This document shows positions 11,401 through 18,783 of a stretch of 61,097 bases of DNA, in pieces. The notes under the pieces are model-generated. The model was not told the DNA's origin and did not search any database. It was given only the letters and a program-made list of their open reading frames with translations. The position numbers were made by a program, and so were the translations under genes. The DNA lies in contig JACJYQ010000011.1 of assembly GCA_020636025.1 (NCBI GenBank), forward strand, positions 1-61,097, read 5' to 3'. This DNA is from Lewinellaceae bacterium. Lineage in GTDB: Bacteria; Bacteroidota; Bacteroidia; Chitinophagales; Saprospiraceae. Numbering within the stretch: the first letter of the stretch is position 1; each line of letters opens with the position of its first letter.

Positions 11401-11898
11401 CAGAAAGACGTGCTGGTCAAACAAATGCCGGTGCTTAAGAAGAAGTTCCTGTACTCAAAAGATTATGCGAAGGCAACTATTAGTGACATCTGGCCACAAA
11501 AAGATCTGGATGCAGGACTCACCTTGTATTGCTATACCTTCGAAACATGTTGGTGGGAAAACCAGGGTGGCAAGTTTGTACAACACAAATTACCCATACC
11601 TGTACAAGCTTCTCCAATTCAAGGCATCATTTGCGATGACTTTAATGGTGATGGCAACCTGGACATATTAATGGCCGGTAATAAATATGGCTATGAAGTG
11701 GAAACAAACCCCTGCGATTCCGGTACCGGTTGCCTCCTCATTGGGGATGGCAAAGGAAACTTCAGCTGGATGGATAATAACATCTCGGGCTTCTGGGCAA
11801 TGCGGGAAGCGCGCGATTTGTGTTTACTAAGAGGTACAGGTGGAAAGAAAACGGTAATCGTATCGAATAACAACAGTACGTTGCAGATTTACCAGTGA
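8431..11898 (+). CDS. Membrane-anchored FG-GAP/VCBS protein with ASPIC/UnbV domain (paralogue 3)
   Basis: 1155 residues, third member of the tandem set. A Lys-rich start (MSKKTKQKKAQ) precedes one membrane segment (about 29-46), then FG-GAP/VCBS repeats with DxDxDG loops, a central ASPIC/UnbV segment and the same C-terminal Cys/Trp motif (ETCWWENQGG). It keeps the shared block MGTDxxDFDNDG followed by a VDM motif. The 88-base gap to paralogue 2 is longer than that between 1 and 2. A 12-bp inverted repeat 17 bases after the stop probably ends the transcript. Function unknown. Confidence 0.9.
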   Translation: MSKKTKQKKAQPSPQKQVKPASKKSSWVWILGAIILGAGAFYYWGLRDNTPGPSFTSDSGAEPTLKAKSPRLELLSPGQTGVNFQNTIVDDNQHNVILNINQYNGGGVAVADYNNDGLPDIYFVSTNGKNGLYINQGNFKFKDIAETAGVSSEDGFETAATAADVNADGWMDIFVCRAGMDEQGREARLFINNGKKEADGSVTFTERAREYGLADKSPCSGANFFDADNDGDLDCYVINHPTDLSHANRLVLKYGADGTSLVPDLDPKLPYDSDNFYRNDDGKFVNASKEAGIQNFGFGLSVSVTDFNADGWPDIYVGNDFVQPDNLFINNKKGGFTDQIDKYLMHTCMSAMGTDISDFDNDGHVDMMTVDMFPTNNYRQKLLKNTNPLSRYLTMVQYGYFKSVARNVLQRNNGNGTFSDIACLSGIYKTDWSWSCLLADLDNDGLKDLHIANGYRREVTNRDYSEFLQPEINKAMSRKNTDIIPYLNKLAEFKVRNFVYQNKGNWQFEDKTGDWMTIPGSWSSGAAWADFDADGDLDLVVNNLEDPAFIYKNLTREQGGGNFIQAKLEGSPKNPFAVGASVLIEYQGLKQYQELNPNHGIFSSVEHLIHFGVGQISQIDKLSVRWPDGKFQVLTNVLVNQRLQLKWSDATGYIAHLIPPSSDGPTLFSEKSPAAVGANFKHTENPFSDFEMWVLSPWSVSDMGPLMAKGDLNGDGLEDFYVGNAFNVPGAIYLQNSNGSFRNSSVAALERDKGFEDQGGLFFDADGDQDLDLFVLSGGVESTLDSVFQLRLYINDGKGNFTRSMDALPNTRDIGLRSAAFDYDQDGDLDIFIGGRIVQQNWPLAPRSIVLRNDQGKFNDVTDQVAGDFERCGMVTDLSWEDIDGDGKKEMIVVGEWMPVSVFKVQNGKLVNATTAFGLDKSNGLWNCLTLADIDKDGDLDFITGNLGLNTRFTASQDAPFYCFAKDFDNNGTLDPIVAFSEKGKIYPLMQKDVLVKQMPVLKKKFLYSKDYAKATISDIWPQKDLDAGLTLYCYTFETCWWENQGGKFVQHKLPIPVQASPIQGIICDDFNGDGNLDILMAGNKYGYEVETNPCDSGTGCLLIGDGKGNFSWMDNNISGFWAMREARDLCLLRGTGGKKTVIVSNNNSTLQIYQ

Positions 11899-11914
11899 TT
11901 TCAGCAATCAAAGC

Positions 11915-11969
11915 GCAGATTGCAAATCAATCATTTAAAAGGGATTTCCTTCTGCATTTTGCAATCTGC
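11915..11969. terminator. 12-bp inverted repeat, probable bidirectional terminator
   Basis: GCAGATTGCAAA (11915-11926) and TTTGCAATCTGC (11958-11969) are perfect reverse complements separated by 31 bases, at the convergent junction after the third FG-GAP gene. There is no strong T-run. Confidence 0.55.
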
Positions 11970-11992
11970 ACTCTGAATGCTGCAATCATAAA

Positions 11993-12082
11993 CTAGCCCA
12001 TGTGTTGAATGGCCAGATAGATCAAAACAGCGTGAAAGATAAATGCCGCGAATGAGATGAGAGACTTGTTTTTGGATTTCAT
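11993..12082 (-). CDS. Candidate 29-aa single-pass membrane microprotein
   Basis: ATG at 12082 to TAG at 11993 encodes 29 residues: a basic start (MKSKNKS) followed by one continuous hydrophobic helix (about residues 8-25) and a short polar tail (QHMG). This positive-inside plus one-helix layout is typical of bacterial membrane microproteins. It lies alone in a 346-base gap, downstream of the haem-binding protein gene and on the same strand. Upstream, TTTATTTG (12174-12167) is only a near match to a -7 box. No family is recognised. A chance ORF is possible. Confidence 0.4.
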   Translation of the reverse strand: MKSKNKSLISFAAFIFHAVLIYLAIQHMG

Positions 12083-12244
12083 AGTATAGAACCACCGCTA
12101 ATCGGTTTTTGTGCGACAGTTATATATGAAAAGCCAAAATCCGTGCCAGTACAAGATAATGATTTGCAAATAAATTTTAAATGGCGCCTCAACTATCTCA
12201 TTATCATCCAATTATCTATAAAAATTTAATTGGCATATAGGGCA

Positions 12245-12739
12245 TCATCTACGGCGCATTACCAAACTATCTGCTGGATACTGCTGCGCCAAACTATCGC
12301 GCATTGCCTGCGACCAATCACAAATCAAGTTCTTTTGCTCCTGAGTTAGTCGTGCGTCGGCGTGTGTCCATGTATAGGATTTCATTGGCATTTCACCATC
12401 CCTGACCATTTCAATGATCTCTTCAAATTTGTGGTTTTGGTAAGCGACCCTTCTGTTGGTAAACTCTGAGAAATTCAGATGTTGCTTACCTCCTTTAACA
12501 TGTCCGGCCAGCCAAAGTCCCACTGGTTGAATTTCTGCATACCAGGGGTATCGCGTATTGTTGCTATGACAATCCATGCATGCTGGTTGTAAAACAGCCA
12601 TTACATCATTCGGAACGGCATACTTTTTTGCCATATCATAAGTAGCATCACCTGACAGGTTTTTTTCCGGACGGATAAACTGAAGCCCTATTAAGATGAC
12701 AAGCAAAGCAAGCAGGATTTTATTTCTGTGTTTTTTCAT
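12245..12739 (-). CDS. Haem-binding domain (Haem_bd) protein
   Basis: 164 residues. An N-terminal hydrophobic signal or anchor (about 8-21) is followed by a CxxCH haem-attachment motif (CMDCHSNNTRYPWY) and the conserved context PVGLWLAGHV and LNFSEF seen in the Haem_bd family common in Bacteroidota. One covalently bound c-type haem in the periplasm is predicted. The role is unknown; redox or haem-sensing functions are suggested for relatives. It starts 33 bases after the secA stop on the same strand and may be co-transcribed with it. Confidence 0.8.
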   Translation of the reverse strand: MKKHRNKILLALLVILIGLQFIRPEKNLSGDATYDMAKKYAVPNDVMAVLQPACMDCHSNNTRYPWYAEIQPVGLWLAGHVKGGKQHLNFSEFTNRRVAYQNHKFEEIIEMVRDGEMPMKSYTWTHADARLTQEQKNLICDWSQAMRDSLAQQYPADSLVMRRR

Positions 12740-12772
12740 AAAGAGGCAAAGTGGTTTTAATCAGGCACCTGA

Positions 12773-15700
12773 TTATTTAGCGCCGTGGCAGTTTTTATAT
12801 TTTTTACCGCTGCCGCATGGGCAAGGTTCATTTCTGCCAACAGATTTTTCTTTCACAATGGGTTGTACACGCTGCGCCCCACCCTGGCTCACGGCTTGTC
12901 CAGCTCTCTGGGCAGCTTCCTGTGTTGCCGTACGCTGTGGCTGATTGTTGGCCTTAAGCCTACTTGCCTGAGCGCGACGTTGGGCTTCAGCGGCTTGCTG
13001 CTGCTGTTGAGCGCGTTTCATTTCATCTTCATCAGGCAATGTGAGAGAACCTTTCAGCAAGAATGAGGTGACGTTACCATTAATGTGACCAATAAGACTT
13101 TCGAAGAGGTTATAAGCCTCCATTTTATAGATCACCAATGGATCTTTTTGCTCGAAACTTGCCCCTTGTACCGCATCTTTCAAATCATCTACGTTGCGCA
13201 AATGTTCTTTCCATGCGTCGTCAATCAGTGCCAGGGTAGCTACTTTTTCTACATCACGCATCACGGATTTGCCATTAGTCCGAATGGCATCTTCCATATC
13301 CGCACTAACGTGTAAGCCCTGACTGCCATCGGTATATGGGATTACAATTCGCTTGTATCGCTGTCCTTCCCGTGCGTGAATGTCAACGATCAATGGCAGC
13401 AAACGATCACCTACCTGTTTCGATTTCGCATCGTATAATGCCAGCACCTGATTTAAGAAATCCTCCAAAACAGCATCAGCAGAAGCTGATTTAAACCAGG
13501 CCGGATCCATTTCAGGATCTACGCCAATGAGTCGTATACTATCCAGACGGAACGTCTCGAAATCGCCGGCATCCCGGTGTACGTGCACCAATTCAGTAGC
13601 AATGGAAACAAATGCATTGTTGATATCCACCTGAAGGCGTTCCCCGAACAGCGCGTTGCGGCGTTTCCTGTAAATCGCCTCCCGCTGAATGTTCATCACA
13701 TCATCATACTCGAGCAGTCGCTTACGTATGCCGAAGTTGTTTTCTTCCACTTTTTTCTGGGCACGCTCGATGCTGTTGGTTACCATAGAGTGCTGGATGA
13801 CATCACCATCTTTATGCCCCATTTTATCCATCAAACCAGCGATACGGTCACTTTGGAACAATCGCATGAGTGGATCTTCCAGGGAAACATAGAACTGTGA
13901 AGAACCCGGGTCACCCTGACGACCGGCACGACCACGCAACTGGCGGTCAACCCGGCGGCTTTCATGCCGTTCGGTACCTATGATGGCCAAACCACCCGCA
14001 TCTTTTACACCAGGACCAAGTTTGATATCCGTACCCCGACCGGCCATATTCGTAGCCAGGGTTACTTTTCCAGCGAGACCGGCTTCTGCAACAACTTCCG
14101 CTTCGCGCTGGTGCTGTTTGGCGTTGAGTACGTTATGGTCAATGCCGCGCATTTTTAGCATTCTCGACAGCAATTCGGAAATTTCTACGGAAGTTGTACC
14201 TACTAAAACCGGTCTTCCTGCCTTTCGCAATTTTTCGATGTCGTCAATTACGGCTATGTACTTTTCACGGGCAGTTTTGTATACAAGGTCCTCGTCATCT
14301 TTACGAACGATGGGACGGTTGGTAGGTATCACCACTACGTCTAGCTTGTATATATCCCATAATTCTTTGGCTTCTGTTTCCGCAGTACCGGTCATACCAG
14401 CAAGCTTGTGGTACATCCTGAAATAATTCTGCAGTGTTACAGTTGCGTATGTCTGGGTGATTTCACCAACTTTTACATTCTCCTTCGCTTCAATCGCCTG
14501 GTGAAGTCCATCCGAATAACGACGGCCTTCCATAACACGGCCGGTTTGTTCATCTACGATTTTAACCTCGCCTTCCATGACGATGTACTCATTGTCTTTT
14601 TCAAACAGCGCATAAGCCTTCAGCAACTGCTGAATCGCATGAACCCGTCGGCTCTTAACCCCGTAATCCTGAGAGAGACGTTCTTTTGCCTCAACCTTTT
14701 CTTCCGCGCTTAATTCTTCATCTCGATCAATAACTACCAGCTCGGAGGCGATGTCTGGCATCACAAAAAAGCTGCTGTCATTGTTAAAAGAGGATAGATA
14801 CTCTACACCTTTTTCGGTGAGTTCAACGCTCCGGTTTTTTTCATCAATATTGAACAACAATTCCCTATCTACCTCCGGCATACGTTTGGCGTTTTCCTGC
14901 AAATACACGTTTTCAGTTTTCTGCAGGAGCACTTTCATACCTTCTTCACTCAAAAATTTGATCAGAGGCCTAGCCTTTGGCAATGCCCTGTGGGCTCTCA
15001 AAAGCGCCATACCACCACCACCTTCTTCCGCACTGGTATTGCCCGAAGCAATCAATTTCTTGGCATCTGACAGAAATGCTGCCGCCATTTTCGTTTGCTC
15101 ATCCAACAGACGTTTTACGGTTGGATTTAGCTCTACATATTCCTGGTCTTCTGCGCCACGTGTTACCGGGCCCGAGATAATCAACGGCGTTCTGGCATCA
15201 TCGATCAATACGGAGTCAACCTCATCCACTATGGCATAATGGTGTTTACCCTGTACCAGCTCCTCCGTGGTGGTAACCATATTGTCCCGGAGGTAGTCAA
15301 AACCGAATTCGGAGTTGGTACCAAAAATGATGTCGCACTTATACGCTTCAATGCGTTCTTTGGAATGAGGCTTGTATTTATCGATACAATCTACCGTGAG
15401 CATTAAAAACTCATAAATGGGCCCTACCCATTCTGAGTCACGTCGCGCCAGATAATCGTTCACTGTAACAATATGCACTCCTTCACCGGCTACTCCATTC
15501 AGGTAAGCAGGAAGGGTGCCCACCAGCGTTTTACCCTCACCGGTAGCCATCTCCGCGATCTTACCATCGTGTAACACCATACCACCAATCAACTGCACAT
15601 CGTAATGAACCATATTCCAGGTTATGTCGCCACCGGCTGCCTTCCAGGAATTACTCCAAACAGCTTTATCGCCATTGATTTGCACATGTGTTTTACCGGG

Positions 15701-16120
15701 CTTAGACGCCAGTATTTTATCATGCTCGGTTGCTGTTACTTCAATGCTCTCATTTTGAGAAAAACGACGGCCTGTCTCTTTCACAACAGCAAATGCCTCA
15801 GGCAGAATTGACTGCAGAACATCCTCCAGGGCTTTGTCACGATCTTTTCGCAACTCGTCTACTGATTTAAACAGCTCTTCTTTTTCGTGAAAATCTTCTG
15901 CGGCAACAGCCTGTTCGGTAACCGATTTTATTTCAGCATCAATATCAGTCAGATACTCTCCTATTCTTTCGCGAAATTCGAGGGTTTTTGACCTGAGTTG
16001 ATCGTTGCTAAGTGATTGATATTGTTCAAAGTACTCATTGACTTCAATGACCAATGCCTGATAGGCTTTCAGGTCTCTGTCCTGCTTTGTACCAATTATT
16101 TTTTTTAGAAATCCAAACAC
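12773..16120 (-). CDS. secA: Preprotein translocase ATPase SecA
   Basis: 1115 residues, long for SecA but usual in Bacteroidota, which carry insertions. SecA is the motor that pushes unfolded proteins through SecYEG using ATP. Visible are the Walker A (MATGEGKTLV), the DEAD-type box DEVDSVLIDDARTPL, the helicase motif GRAGRQGDPGSSQFY, and a C-terminal zinc-binding SEC-C motif (CPCGSGKKYKNCH). An insertion of about 90 residues lies after the DEAD region. The Gln/Ala-rich linker before the zinc motif is typical. A TACCTTTG promoter lies about 60 bases upstream. Confidence 0.98.
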   Translation of the reverse strand: MFGFLKKIIGTKQDRDLKAYQALVIEVNEYFEQYQSLSNDQLRSKTLEFRERIGEYLTDIDAEIKSVTEQAVAAEDFHEKEELFKSVDELRKDRDKALEDVLQSILPEAFAVVKETGRRFSQNESIEVTATEHDKILASKPGKTHVQINGDKAVWSNSWKAAGGDITWNMVHYDVQLIGGMVLHDGKIAEMATGEGKTLVGTLPAYLNGVAGEGVHIVTVNDYLARRDSEWVGPIYEFLMLTVDCIDKYKPHSKERIEAYKCDIIFGTNSEFGFDYLRDNMVTTTEELVQGKHHYAIVDEVDSVLIDDARTPLIISGPVTRGAEDQEYVELNPTVKRLLDEQTKMAAAFLSDAKKLIASGNTSAEEGGGGMALLRAHRALPKARPLIKFLSEEGMKVLLQKTENVYLQENAKRMPEVDRELLFNIDEKNRSVELTEKGVEYLSSFNNDSSFFVMPDIASELVVIDRDEELSAEEKVEAKERLSQDYGVKSRRVHAIQQLLKAYALFEKDNEYIVMEGEVKIVDEQTGRVMEGRRYSDGLHQAIEAKENVKVGEITQTYATVTLQNYFRMYHKLAGMTGTAETEAKELWDIYKLDVVVIPTNRPIVRKDDEDLVYKTAREKYIAVIDDIEKLRKAGRPVLVGTTSVEISELLSRMLKMRGIDHNVLNAKQHQREAEVVAEAGLAGKVTLATNMAGRGTDIKLGPGVKDAGGLAIIGTERHESRRVDRQLRGRAGRQGDPGSSQFYVSLEDPLMRLFQSDRIAGLMDKMGHKDGDVIQHSMVTNSIERAQKKVEENNFGIRKRLLEYDDVMNIQREAIYRKRRNALFGERLQVDINNAFVSIATELVHVHRDAGDFETFRLDSIRLIGVDPEMDPAWFKSASADAVLEDFLNQVLALYDAKSKQVGDRLLPLIVDIHAREGQRYKRIVIPYTDGSQGLHVSADMEDAIRTNGKSVMRDVEKVATLALIDDAWKEHLRNVDDLKDAVQGASFEQKDPLVIYKMEAYNLFESLIGHINGNVTSFLLKGSLTLPDEDEMKRAQQQQQAAEAQRRAQASRLKANNQPQRTATQEAAQRAGQAVSQGGAQRVQPIVKEKSVGRNEPCPCGSGKKYKNCHGAK

Positions 16121-16180
16121 GATGTGGGGAATGATAAATGAGTAATAAGGAATGTTTGTTAGGGGCTATTTATTTCCGCG

Positions 16181-16188
16181 CAAAGGTA
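16181..16188 (-). promoter_or_regulatory. -7 box TACCTTTG for secA
   Basis: The minus strand reads TACCTTTG, with a TTTT at 16210-16207 about 18 bases further upstream as a possible -33 element. Transcription would begin near 16174, leaving a leader of about 54 bases. Confidence 0.6.
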
Positions 16189-16327
16189 ATCCTTTGTCAA
16201 ACGCAAAAAATGGAAGACTGCATATTTCATTCCATGTGAAACAATTCGGCATTTTTTGCCAAAATGGCAGAGTAGCCCAATATAAAGAGGCAAAGCTGGC
16301 AGGTATTATGGCATGGCTACAAACAAA

Positions 16328-16355
16328 ACGAGAGCGCTGCAAGCAGCGCTCTCGT
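16328..16355 (-). terminator. Rho-independent terminator of the susCD operon
   Basis: On the minus strand a perfect 13-bp GC-rich stem (ACGAGAGCGCTGC, loop TT) is followed by TTTGTTTGT. It lies 26 bases after the stop of the last gene of the SusC/SusD operon. Confidence 0.9.
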
Positions 16356-16380
16356 CCATTAAGTTCAGATTTGAAAAATC

Positions 16381-17205
16381 TTATTGTTTCTCAAATGTTC
16401 TGACCGCAGTATGTCCCCACTGACACAAAGCGCCATTTGGGTGAACAGAACTGGTGCTTGCAGATGGGAATTCAAAGATCTTCCAGCTCAATGTAACTGG
16501 AGAGTAAGAAATAATCTTTGGATTGTAATCTGCAGTATAGGCAGAACTTGCTAATGCATTGGGAGCAGCTGGATCAACCAATTGCAAACCACCACCACAT
16601 GGGTTGGTTTGAATAGGGAAATCAAGGCTATCTGTTCCACCTGAGCTCTTATAATTATAGAGCAGGTATGGGAACGGAGGTACACCGGCACCACCTGGGT
16701 TTGTGATCACGTAAACGCCATCAAAAACTTTGGTAATATCTATGAGAACGCCATTTGCTGTACGTGCATAAGTACCTTCCAAAGCGGTTGGACCCGGATT
16801 TGGAATAGCCCCTGCGATTACTACGTTGGCGCCAAGTGTAGTCTTGTAATTGGCTCTGTTGAACTTTTCGAAACCGATGCTGTAACCACCAATTGCAGTA
16901 GTGTCGGGCCAGCCAAGAATTTCGTTTTTCATGATTTTGATAGAGTCGGAACCGGTTTTACCACCGTAACCGCCATCAAAACCGACAACAGAATCAACTG
17001 CTATGGCAACAACATCAGGAATATCGCTGTAAAGTGTACTTGTACCCAGGCCGTATACATAAGCATCCTGGATAAACTGTTCCGCGATATATGGAATAGA
17101 AGTGGCTACCGGAACGGAGTCACCATCCGGAATTTTAGAGCAGCCGGAAACAATAACCCCTGCACCTGCTACTATAGCCAGAAATATTAGAAATCTATTT
17201 TTCAT
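16381..17205 (-). CDS. SusCD-associated surface lipoprotein
   Basis: 274 residues with an N-terminal signal and lipobox (VSGCSK, Cys about 22). The mature part is rich in Gly, Thr, Asn and aromatic residues, as in beta-sandwich outer-membrane lipoproteins. No known catalytic motif is seen. It is the last gene of the susC-susD operon, 93 bases after susD, and is followed by a strong terminator. By position it may be a surface-exposed ligand-binding accessory protein (SusE/F-like), but the sequence alone does not name a substrate. Confidence 0.75.
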   Translation of the reverse strand: MKNRFLIFLAIVAGAGVIVSGCSKIPDGDSVPVATSIPYIAEQFIQDAYVYGLGTSTLYSDIPDVVAIAVDSVVGFDGGYGGKTGSDSIKIMKNEILGWPDTTAIGGYSIGFEKFNRANYKTTLGANVVIAGAIPNPGPTALEGTYARTANGVLIDITKVFDGVYVITNPGGAGVPPFPYLLYNYKSSGGTDSLDFPIQTNPCGGGLQLVDPAAPNALASSAYTADYNPKIISYSPVTLSWKIFEFPSASTSSVHPNGALCQWGHTAVRTFEKQ

Positions 17206-17298
17206 GATTGAATTTTTTTTGAATTTAAAAAAGCTTAGGCGGTATTTAATAATAAGTACGATGGCAATTAAACCGCCACTACTGATTTAAAACTTGTT

Positions 17299-18765
17299 TT
17301 AGTTATCCCAGAATACTTTGTCTGTTATAGGGTGCTGGCCAGGGAAATTCTGGTTCAAACTTTCCTCATTTTCCGGATAAGGCAAAATGCTTGGGTATTT
17401 ACCTGTTCCCAAAGCGTTTTCAGTTGGTGAAGAGAAAACGCCACCTGGGGATGTGAAGTAAGGAGTAGAAGAAGAATCGAATCTTCTTACTTCGATCCAT
17501 GATTCAACCGGCTGCATTTCAAACATGCAAACCCATTTTTGCAATGCAATGGATTTGATAGGATCACCTGCGTTCATAGCACCTGCACCAGCCAGATAAG
17601 TAGCGGCATCAGCAGGGTCAAGACCCAGATAATCAAAGCTTGCATTTACGGCAGCTTCATAAGCAGCGTTTGCATCTGTAGTGATCCAACCTCTGGAAGC
17701 AGCTTCTGCCAGCAAAAGGTTTCCTTCCCATGCAGACATAAAGATTACTGGAAGTGTTGGACCAAACATCAATCCGCCATTAGCCGCCAAAGCACCGGCA
17801 GGGACAGAGAAACTGGCATTACTAGATGCATTTTGAATGTCACCAGGATACAGACCTATCTGAATACCAGCATTGTTTGTATCAAAATAAGCATCGAGAC
17901 GTGGATCCTGTGTTCCTCCGAGGTAATCAATCATAGTAGTCGTTCCTACATAAAAGTTACCAAGAGCAGTACTTTTTGCAGCATTCCAGAATGGATTACT
18001 TCCCTGAGAACCACCAGGGAAAGCTACGGCTGCCATTTCAGAGTTATCAATGATAAACTGATCATCGCTCTGGTACAGATCGGCTGCTTTTTGTTGGCCG
18101 CTGGCTCCCTGACGGAGATACATTTTCAGGAGCAGCGTATGCGCAAATTTGCTCCAGTTATCCATGTTACCACCGTATACCAGATCATCGTCAGCAGGAA
18201 GAACTACCCCACCATTGTTAATCAAATCAATGGCTTCCAGGAGCAGTCTTTCAGCGCCAGGGTAAACTACGTCTTTAGCATTGTCATAATTAGGGTGAAG
18301 AATAGACCCATCAGCGATATCACCCCTTACAGCCTCGTCAAATGGAATATTGCCAAACAAATCAGCGCAAATTCCAAAATTGTAAGCAGTCATAATTTTA
18401 GCAATCGCGATATAATATGACTCAGTTGAGTTTTTCAGAATGTAGCTCAAGCTGTTGGTGCTTCTGTAACAAGTGCGGAACACCTCATTGCTTTCAGAAG
18501 GAGCCCATTTGTGCTGATCCTCATCTGTCAAGGCAACACCAGGGCCACCTGTGTGATACTGGCAAAGTGTACTTACCCGTGGGAAAATACGTTGACCGAG
18601 GCCAATGGCCGTTTGCAGTTGAGCTGAGCTAAGCTGCAGGTCAACTCGCGAAATAGTTGATTGGTTTGGGTCAATGTTTATGTCCAGGTATTTATCACAG
18701 GATACCATGAACATCACCATTCCCACAATCAGCAGATATATATATTTGAATTTCATCTTATTCAT
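17299..18765 (-). CDS. SusD/RagB-family outer-membrane lipoprotein
   Basis: 488 residues. The signal sequence ends at a lipobox (MVSCDKYLDIN, Cys about 23), and the CDKYLDIN start is characteristic of SusD-like lipoproteins, here most like the SusD-like_2 branch. These alpha-helical TPR-type proteins cap the SusC transporter and bind the nutrient outside the cell. The C-terminal region with WIEVRRFD is also typical. It begins 18 bases after susC, so they form an operon. No glycoside hydrolase is encoded nearby, so the substrate is unknown and might be a peptide rather than a glycan. Confidence 0.93.
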   Translation of the reverse strand: MNKMKFKYIYLLIVGMVMFMVSCDKYLDINIDPNQSTISRVDLQLSSAQLQTAIGLGQRIFPRVSTLCQYHTGGPGVALTDEDQHKWAPSESNEVFRTCYRSTNSLSYILKNSTESYYIAIAKIMTAYNFGICADLFGNIPFDEAVRGDIADGSILHPNYDNAKDVVYPGAERLLLEAIDLINNGGVVLPADDDLVYGGNMDNWSKFAHTLLLKMYLRQGASGQQKAADLYQSDDQFIIDNSEMAAVAFPGGSQGSNPFWNAAKSTALGNFYVGTTTMIDYLGGTQDPRLDAYFDTNNAGIQIGLYPGDIQNASSNASFSVPAGALAANGGLMFGPTLPVIFMSAWEGNLLLAEAASRGWITTDANAAYEAAVNASFDYLGLDPADAATYLAGAGAMNAGDPIKSIALQKWVCMFEMQPVESWIEVRRFDSSSTPYFTSPGGVFSSPTENALGTGKYPSILPYPENEESLNQNFPGQHPITDKVFWDN

Positions 18766-18783
18766 CTAAGTTGTTGTTTTGAA

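Larger units (their letters stand above)
11899..12244. other. Convergent junction region
   Basis: This gap holds the terminator-like inverted repeat at 11915-11969 and a 29-codon ORF on the minus strand (11993-12082). The remainder, 12083-12244, is AT-rich and shows no further gene. Confidence 0.6.

Noticed and set aside
1299..11898. Recent frameshift or gene split among the three FG-GAP genes
   Set aside because: Each has its own basic start, anchor, full domain set and stop; they are complete paralogues.
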